From positions 1 through 9,193 of the forward strand of contig CAMDGT010000029.1 of NCBI GenBank assembly GCA_945898025.1: DNA of 9,193 nt. The letters are read 5' to 3'. Positions 6,401 through 9,193 of this stretch are shown in pieces (position 1 is the first letter of the stretch; the number at the start of each line of letters is the position of its first letter). The notes under the pieces were generated by a model. It was not told the origin of the DNA and searched no databases. It saw only the letters and a program-made list of their open reading frames with translations. The position numbers and the translations under genes were made by a program. The stretch is from Rickettsia typhi. Lineage in GTDB: Bacteria > Pseudomonadota > Alphaproteobacteria > Rickettsiales > UBA1997.

Positions 6401-7732
6401 CTTAAATATAAAAAAGAGCTTCGTGAATATAATAAATTGTCTTTTTTAGCTAAAGAGCTTATTCCATCATTTGGCATTCCATCATTTCGCCTAGGTATTC
6501 CATCATTTGGCCTAGGCGGACAGTTAAAAAGAGGTATTAAGAAAAATATTTCTGAAACCATCGAACAAGAATATTACAAAAATACCTTGCTTTCAAAAGT
6601 ATTTAAATATAAAAATGTTTCAAAGTATACTGTTTATAAGGCTTTTGACCGTTTTAAATCTTACATTTTTACCGGCAAAGCTTTAAAAGATCTAAAAGAT
6701 GAGTTGCGAAAAGAAGAGTTTCATAATGTGATGGATAAATTTATGAGTGATTATGAAAGAAGAAAAAAGGAAAATCTTAAAAACTATCAAGATTATCAAA
6801 ATTATGAAAAAGAATTGGTTGACAACATATATAGCTATGTAAATAACAACAAAGATAATCTGCCAAAAGGTTTGCAAAAGCTATTAAAGGACTTTGAAAT
6901 GGGTGAAAATCATAATCTTAATAAAAATGAAAAAGTTGCTGTTGAAACATTGTTAGGTGGTTCAGGAGACAAAAAAGATAATCAGCCAAAAGATTCGCAA
7001 GGGCAATCAAATGGTTTTGAAATAGGTGGCGATAATAATCCTAATAAAAATGAAAAAGTTGGTAGTGGCTTAAATGTTGAACCATTGTTAGTTGATTCAG
7101 AAGGCAAAAAAGATAATCTAAAGGCTTCTGAAGTAGGTGGCGATGGCTTAAAAGGTGTTGTTGAACCATTGTTAGGTGTTCCAAAAGATTCGCAAGGGCA
7201 ATCAAATGGTTTTGAAATAGGTGGCGATAATAATCCTAATAAAAATGATTCAAAGTCTACTACTTCTGAGGCTTTTGACAGTTTAAAATCTTACATTTTG
7301 ACCAGCGAAACTTTAGAAGGTCTAAAAAAAGAGCCTGGTAATGTGACGAATGAACCTATGAAAGAAGGAGGAGACGATGCTGAAAGAGGTGGCTTAAAAG
7401 GTGTTGTTGAACCATTGTTAGGTGTTCCAAAAGATTCGCAAGGGCAATCAAATGGTTTAGAAATAGGTAGTGGCGCTAAACTTCAAATCAATAATGACGT
7501 AAGAATAAAAGAAGATTTTCTGGGTGCTAAAGGAGTTGACGGTGGCTTAAAAGGTTTTGTTGACCCATTGTTAGGTGGTGCTTCAGAAGGCAATAAAGAT
7601 AATAAAGATAAAGATAAAGATAAAGATATTCAAAAGCAAAAGGAAAGAGCTAAAGAAACTAACGAGAAGTTAGCAAAGTTTAATGAAGCTAAAAATAATC
7701 AAACTAAAGAAGATGAAAATAACAAACCTTAA
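3449..7732 (+). CDS. virB6: VirB6/TrbL-family type IV secretion membrane protein with long repetitive C-terminal extension
   Basis: VirB6 proteins form part of the inner-membrane platform of type IV secretion systems. From the ATG at 3449 the product has 1427 residues: a lipoprotein-type signal (lipobox LSSC, C23), a presumably periplasmic region of about 320 residues with clustered cysteines (C95, C98, C117, C119, C137, C149, C151), then the VirB6 core with hydrophobic segments near 352-376, 383-410, 484-533 (two or three spans), 551-571 and 611-636, including the stretch LGPIFIVFSLF and the ARAFE/TRAFE-like WLSFLATRAFEIL. Residues from about 638 form a Lys/Asn/Glu-rich extension with internal repeats (about 1005-1024, 1058-1085, 1149-1377). 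An in-frame TTG at 3377 would put 24 polar residues before the signal and is rejected. Rickettsial genomes carry several such enlarged VirB6 paralogues, often lipoprotein-like at the N-terminus. No other vir gene lies in the window, so which paralogue this is stays open. An OmpA-type lipoprotein gene follows after 18 bases. Confidence 0.9.
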   Translation: MNLKKTIYKAILIIFSAFLLSSCEDGNLCIKSSEFGDDTIRVDSKTESIFGFYNNSNGGQTQNWQETGYQTNGQPLIIQIEGGWHPWGLKTENECTFCSKRTYKQGNTDVDTTGDNCVCPDGVDPIKEINAPGGTDCSRSEDQQFQEKCTCRKLYPDGTTIPSITTATKSSLGPEINFHHFALDYFNKNEGEKIIKSPCYYKAGMGMFLGFYDNNGVMQSTNLSINPYHLFSQKEVCNVTKTHGKCIDSAGKNIASYLYTIGGEKSTSENTTNPPPNKVIKMTINDTYYSDNEGSYVVTFLQGIMKYKETGLLEKTVAVFEDKLLGKVNSNGIREGGFVKGIYNIIVQDSIFIRILQICLSLYIVFFGMAVIMGVVEVGKKELLQRILKLGLVVFFISPTSWINYELYIVSFFKDGLDSLVNLVMTAYDSRADKSSLSEIAKISREQVLGNSTRFSFVDIVIKGLFSYSVSRKIYGLFYASPIGFIWILGIYSSIFFFIFVMLNAAMFYVVNLIKLVIALALGPIFIVFSLFSKTQDNFKKWLSFLATRAFEILILFLIAYSFTLIIDKQFREMLFFESCLEERTFLWFVTYNVWKSYPDVDGFLTPQLKILTLSYLTLIIITKIPAICSEIISVGGVFEKEKGVSSSGSSAFGMINSALSGVQSIAKSAIRESINLAKAIFDSTFSSKNFFSISNILSYPGQALKGVAKYFDNYANTTNSPVRKYVAKTAALPFRLGSSVLNSPASISRYFNNREKNALIDNKMLKLEKEIELKEESEYKNMDPAAKEKFFREEMAKFAEDNDFINRGFGRYANDMKLINKKLVDKFINKDMQIRAKELSSLGFFGKDLEKQLQEEFSNTTLFDVKGFNDAVDQNSGKVNRNDLKKKGFSDDHIDMYQSYKGFLKENSRISNNKKEVMNYFKGHDVDSLKSEYNKERDRYTLEKQSTLSPYRRFLAYRKYSKNISKLKKDMLKKTIDAKSGEFLKYKKELREYNKLSFLAKELIPSFGIPSFRLGIPSFGLGGQLKRGIKKNISETIEQEYYKNTLLSKVFKYKNVSKYTVYKAFDRFKSYIFTGKALKDLKDELRKEEFHNVMDKFMSDYERRKKENLKNYQDYQNYEKELVDNIYSYVNNNKDNLPKGLQKLLKDFEMGENHNLNKNEKVAVETLLGGSGDKKDNQPKDSQGQSNGFEIGGDNNPNKNEKVGSGLNVEPLLVDSEGKKDNLKASEVGGDGLKGVVEPLLGVPKDSQGQSNGFEIGGDNNPNKNDSKSTTSEAFDSLKSYILTSETLEGLKKEPGNVTNEPMKEGGDDAERGGLKGVVEPLLGVPKDSQGQSNGLEIGSGAKLQINNDVRIKEDFLGAKGVDGGLKGFVDPLLGGASEGNKDNKDKDKDKDIQKQKERAKETNEKLAKFNEAKNNQTKEDENNKP
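6461..6519 (+). repeat. Short tandem repeat coding IPSFG/IPSFRLG/IPSFGLG in virB6
   Basis: Three consecutive units (6461-6475, 6476-6496, 6497-6519) each start with ATTCCATCATTT and encode IPSFG, IPSFRLG and IPSFGLG (residues about 1005-1024). Units 2 and 3 share a further CCTAGG. The near identity of the bases, not just the residues, shows recent in-frame tandem duplication. Confidence 0.85.
6892..7577 (+). repeat. Complex in-frame repeat array in the virB6 C-terminal extension
   Basis: The array alternates two modules: one coding V-E-P-L-L-G and one coding KDSQGQSNGFEIGGDNNPNKN. A 68-base stretch is identical at 6986-7053 and 7181-7248 (offset 195, 65 codons). An overlapping 69-base stretch is identical at 7144-7212 and 7390-7458 (offset 246, 82 codons). 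A fourth partial copy (7541-7577) differs from 7388-7424 at 2 of 37 bases. Residues around 6892-6960 are a degenerate first copy (NLNKNEKV then ETLLGG). All offsets are multiples of three, so the frame is kept. The perfect copies imply recent duplication or gene conversion. Confidence 0.92.
7251..7333 (+). repeat. Diverged 83-base copy of the segment at 6621-6703
   Basis: By eye, 68 of 83 bases match the segment at 6621-6703 without gaps (offset 630, in frame). The proteins share AFD-x-x-KSYI-x-T-x-x-x-L-x-x-LK. The older copy sits in the helical charged region before the array and the younger one inside the array, so a piece of the upstream domain was carried into the repeats. Confidence 0.8.
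7592..7627 (+). repeat. AAAGAT hexamer microsatellite near the virB6 3' end
   Basis: Two 9-base units AATAAAGAT run into four tandem AAAGAT hexamers (7604-7627), coding DNKDNKDKDKDKD. Slippage in whole units would lengthen or shorten an acidic/basic linker without breaking the frame. Confidence 0.75.
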
Positions 7733-7750
7733 TAAATAAGCCATTAAAAA

Positions 7751-8917
7751 ATGAAAAAAATAGTTATAGTTTTATCTCTGTGTTTGTTGTTTTCGTGTTC
7801 TAGTAACCCGAATATTAAGCATAATATGGCTATTTTAAAAGAAAAAGAGCCAGCCCTAAAGCTTTCTAATAGCTTTAATGGTTATTTAGCTCTTGAATAT
7901 ATTAATTTTGCTCAAGAGTTACTCGCTGATAATAAGCAAAAATTGTCTAAAAATAATAAAAAAAATATTGTTAAAGTGCTTGATAAGGCCATAAGTGCAT
8001 CGGGAAATAACATTATTATGCCAGAAGATCCGCTACTTACCAAGGCAAAAAATAATGAAATTACCGAAATGGTAAGTGCTCAAAAAAGAATGGAGATTAT
8101 ATTAAAGCCAGCAATTAAGGCTTTACTGCCAATTCAATCGGCGCACTTATTCTATTCTTATGATTGTTGGGCAATAAAAGAAGCTGGAAATTTCGATGTC
8201 GCTCCTGAGCTTGCAAAGTGTAAATCTCGTTTTTATCAATTGATTTCTGAGCTTGAAGAATATTATGATAAAGGCAAAAAAATCGCACTAGAGCAAACTT
8301 TTGAAGATAAAAAGCAGGAGTTAAAAAAGTTTGAAATAGATTTTAACTACGATTCTGCTGAATTGAGCGATATTTCTTATTCTTCATTATCGCCTTTAAT
8401 TGAATATCTAAAAGACAAAGGAGATAGAAATATAAGAATTATTCTAATAGGAAATGATGATGGTGGCATTAAAAAAATTAAAAGTGCAGTAATTGCTGCA
8501 AATAGAGTAATTGCCATCAAGAGCTACCTAATAGATCAAGGTTTACCAAAAAGATTATTGGAATCTTATAGCGAAGGAGAAAATTTTCCTGACATAATTA
8601 GTAAAGAAGGATATCTCAAGGTTAATCGCACAGTTGCTGTTTTTATTGTTAGTGGCGGTTCTTTTTTAAAAAAAGATCCTGTTTTTGAGATTGAAAATGA
8701 GGTTTATCGTCAAGAATTATTAAAAAATAATTCAAATAGAAGTGCTAATAATAAGAGTTTCAGATCTTTGGAAGAGATTGTTGATGTTAGTGATTTAACT
8801 GTTAAAGACAAAAACTACAAGTTATCTGAAAAGGCAACTTCAATCGTTGATGGCAAAAAAGAAATAAAAATTACTAAAAGTAGAAAAGTCAATAAAAAGA
8901 AAATCAAAAAAAGATAG
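7751..8917 (+). CDS. OmpA-family lipoprotein with peptidoglycan-binding domain
   Basis: A 388-residue predicted lipoprotein: MKKI start, hydrophobic segment, LFSC with C16 as the lipidated cysteine. Residues 42-165 match the N-terminal domain found with OmpA lipoproteins in many Alphaproteobacteria: FNGYLALEYINFAQEL, MPEDP, and YDCW...C (C139, C157, a likely disulfide pair). Residues 194-300 form an OmpA C-like domain that binds peptidoglycan from the periplasm. It is diverged, but the two meso-diaminopimelate contact positions seem kept: Asp in GNDDG (236/237) and R252 in AANRVIAIKSYL. It ends NRTVAVFIV. A tail of 88 residues is polar and ends very Lys-rich (KSRKVNKKKIKKR), unusual for the family. 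The ATG is 18 bases after the virB6 stop, so co-transcription is likely, and the product may anchor or accompany the secretion apparatus at the outer membrane and cell wall. That role is inferred from position only; it could be a general Pal-like tether. Confidence 0.9.
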   Translation: MKKIVIVLSLCLLFSCSSNPNIKHNMAILKEKEPALKLSNSFNGYLALEYINFAQELLADNKQKLSKNNKKNIVKVLDKAISASGNNIIMPEDPLLTKAKNNEITEMVSAQKRMEIILKPAIKALLPIQSAHLFYSYDCWAIKEAGNFDVAPELAKCKSRFYQLISELEEYYDKGKKIALEQTFEDKKQELKKFEIDFNYDSAELSDISYSSLSPLIEYLKDKGDRNIRIILIGNDDGGIKKIKSAVIAANRVIAIKSYLIDQGLPKRLLESYSEGENFPDIISKEGYLKVNRTVAVFIVSGGSFLKKDPVFEIENEVYRQELLKNNSNRSANNKSFRSLEEIVDVSDLTVKDKNYKLSEKATSIVDGKKEIKITKSRKVNKKKIKKR

Positions 8918-8953
8918 AAGTCGTATTGATAATTAATTTGCAATATTTAGTTT

Positions 8954-8970
8954 ATCTTATCTGTTAAGAT
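8954..8970. repeat. 6-bp inverted repeat between convergent gene ends
   Basis: ATCTTA (8954-8959), loop TCTGT, TAAGAT (8965-8970). It sits 37 bases after the OmpA-lipoprotein stop and contains the stop codon of the minus-strand frame. It could slow transcription from either side, but it has few G-C pairs and no T-run directly after it on either strand, so it is not a convincing terminator. Confidence 0.3.
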
Positions 8971-9193
8971 GTAAAGTCGTGCTGAGCGAACTCCAGCAGG
9001 GGAGATTAATATTCTTTTTTTGTCTTAATTCTACTTTTTGGTTCAATCGCACTTGATTTTCAGGTATTTTTTTTGATTCTGATTTGGCTCGTTCCAATTT
9101 TCCTTCAATAGAATCACCCTTTGAGGATAAATCGCGACTACTATTAATCCTCATTAATACTCCAGGCTCTTCACCTGATACCCCTGTCAAAGA
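8957..9193 (-). CDS. 3' end of an unidentified gene entering from the right edge
   Basis: A frame open from the window edge to TAA at 8959-8957, 78 codons visible with no certain start inside the window. The product is hydrophilic, rich in Ser, Lys and Glu (for example GKLERAKSESKK), then ends in an uncharacteristic PCWSSLSTTLHLNR encoded by GC-richer DNA. The coding strand is purine-rich, as in the other genes here, which favours a real gene end, convergent with the OmpA-lipoprotein gene. I recognise no domain. It could also be non-coding DNA that happens to stay open, or a gene whose last codons were replaced by an inserted palindromic element. Confidence 0.35.
   Translation of the reverse strand, partial: SLTGVSGEEPGVLMRINSSRDLSSKGDSIEGKLERAKSESKKIPENQVRLNQKVELRQKKNINLPCWSSLSTTLHLNR
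8980..8998. repeat. GC-richer hairpin with CGAA loop
   Basis: TGCTGAG and CTCCAGCA pair around a CGAA tetraloop with one bulged C, giving seven pairs. It is much more GC-rich than its surroundings. A run of seven T lies 16 bases further on the plus strand (9015-9021), too far for a classic terminator. It may be a fragment of a dispersed palindromic repeat, or a weak bidirectional stop for the convergent genes. Confidence 0.4.

Noticed and set aside
5590..6561. Minus-strand open frames of 145 and 80 codons (5590-6027, 6319-6561) opposite virB6
   Set aside because: They are mirror frames of a Lys/Glu-rich coding strand, giving Ser/Leu/Phe-rich products with no domain or signal, and they lie entirely within a well-supported gene.
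6892..7577. CRISPR-like array
   Set aside because: The repeats are in frame inside one gene, long, partly degenerate and with unequal coding spacers. No palindromic repeat of CRISPR size is present.

Overview
The window is strongly AT-rich and reads as chromosomal DNA of an intracellular alphaproteobacterium, most likely Rickettsiales or a close relative. Supporting points are an HscA that matches what I recall of the rickettsial form, a very large VirB6-family protein with a lipoprotein-type signal and a long repetitive tail (typical of rickettsial vir-homologue type IV secretion), an OmpA-type lipoprotein with the N-terminal domain common in Alphaproteobacteria, and a small lspA-linked protein resembling DUF3035. 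These family calls come from motifs and memory, not from database searches.

Left part (1-541): the first 104 codons of an IscS/NifS-type cysteine desulfurase run leftward off the window. A 227-base divergent intergenic region separates it from hscA. It holds a TTGACA-type promoter candidate for the desulfurase and a perfect short inverted repeat.

Centre-left (542-3122): hscA (Fe-S cluster Hsp70), lspA (prolipoprotein signal peptidase) and a 67-residue putative lipoprotein form a tight same-strand run with gaps of 4 and 3 bases, almost certainly one transcript. hscB, iscU and ferredoxin are not next to hscA here.

Centre (3123-3448): a complete tRNA-Leu(UAA) gene with encoded CCA. It is flanked by two near-identical copies of a 26-27 base AT-rich motif, each with promoter-like features.

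Right part (3449-8917): a 1427-residue VirB6/TrbL-family protein is followed after 18 bases by an OmpA-family lipoprotein, probably co-transcribed. The VirB6 protein has a lipobox, a Cys-rich presumably periplasmic domain, a polytopic membrane core, and a charged C-terminal extension of about 790 residues. That extension contains recent perfect 68- and 69-base repeats, older degenerate duplications and short tandem repeats. I infer that the two proteins belong to the cell-envelope part of a type IV secretion apparatus. LspA, encoded just upstream, would be the peptidase that matures all three predicted lipoproteins in the window.

Right edge (8918-9193): a probable minus-strand gene end enters from outside. 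Its last codons coincide with a small GC-richer hairpin. I do not recognise the product.

None of the start codons I accept has a convincing Shine-Dalgarno sequence. Start choices therefore rest on protein-family length, signal peptides and gene spacing.
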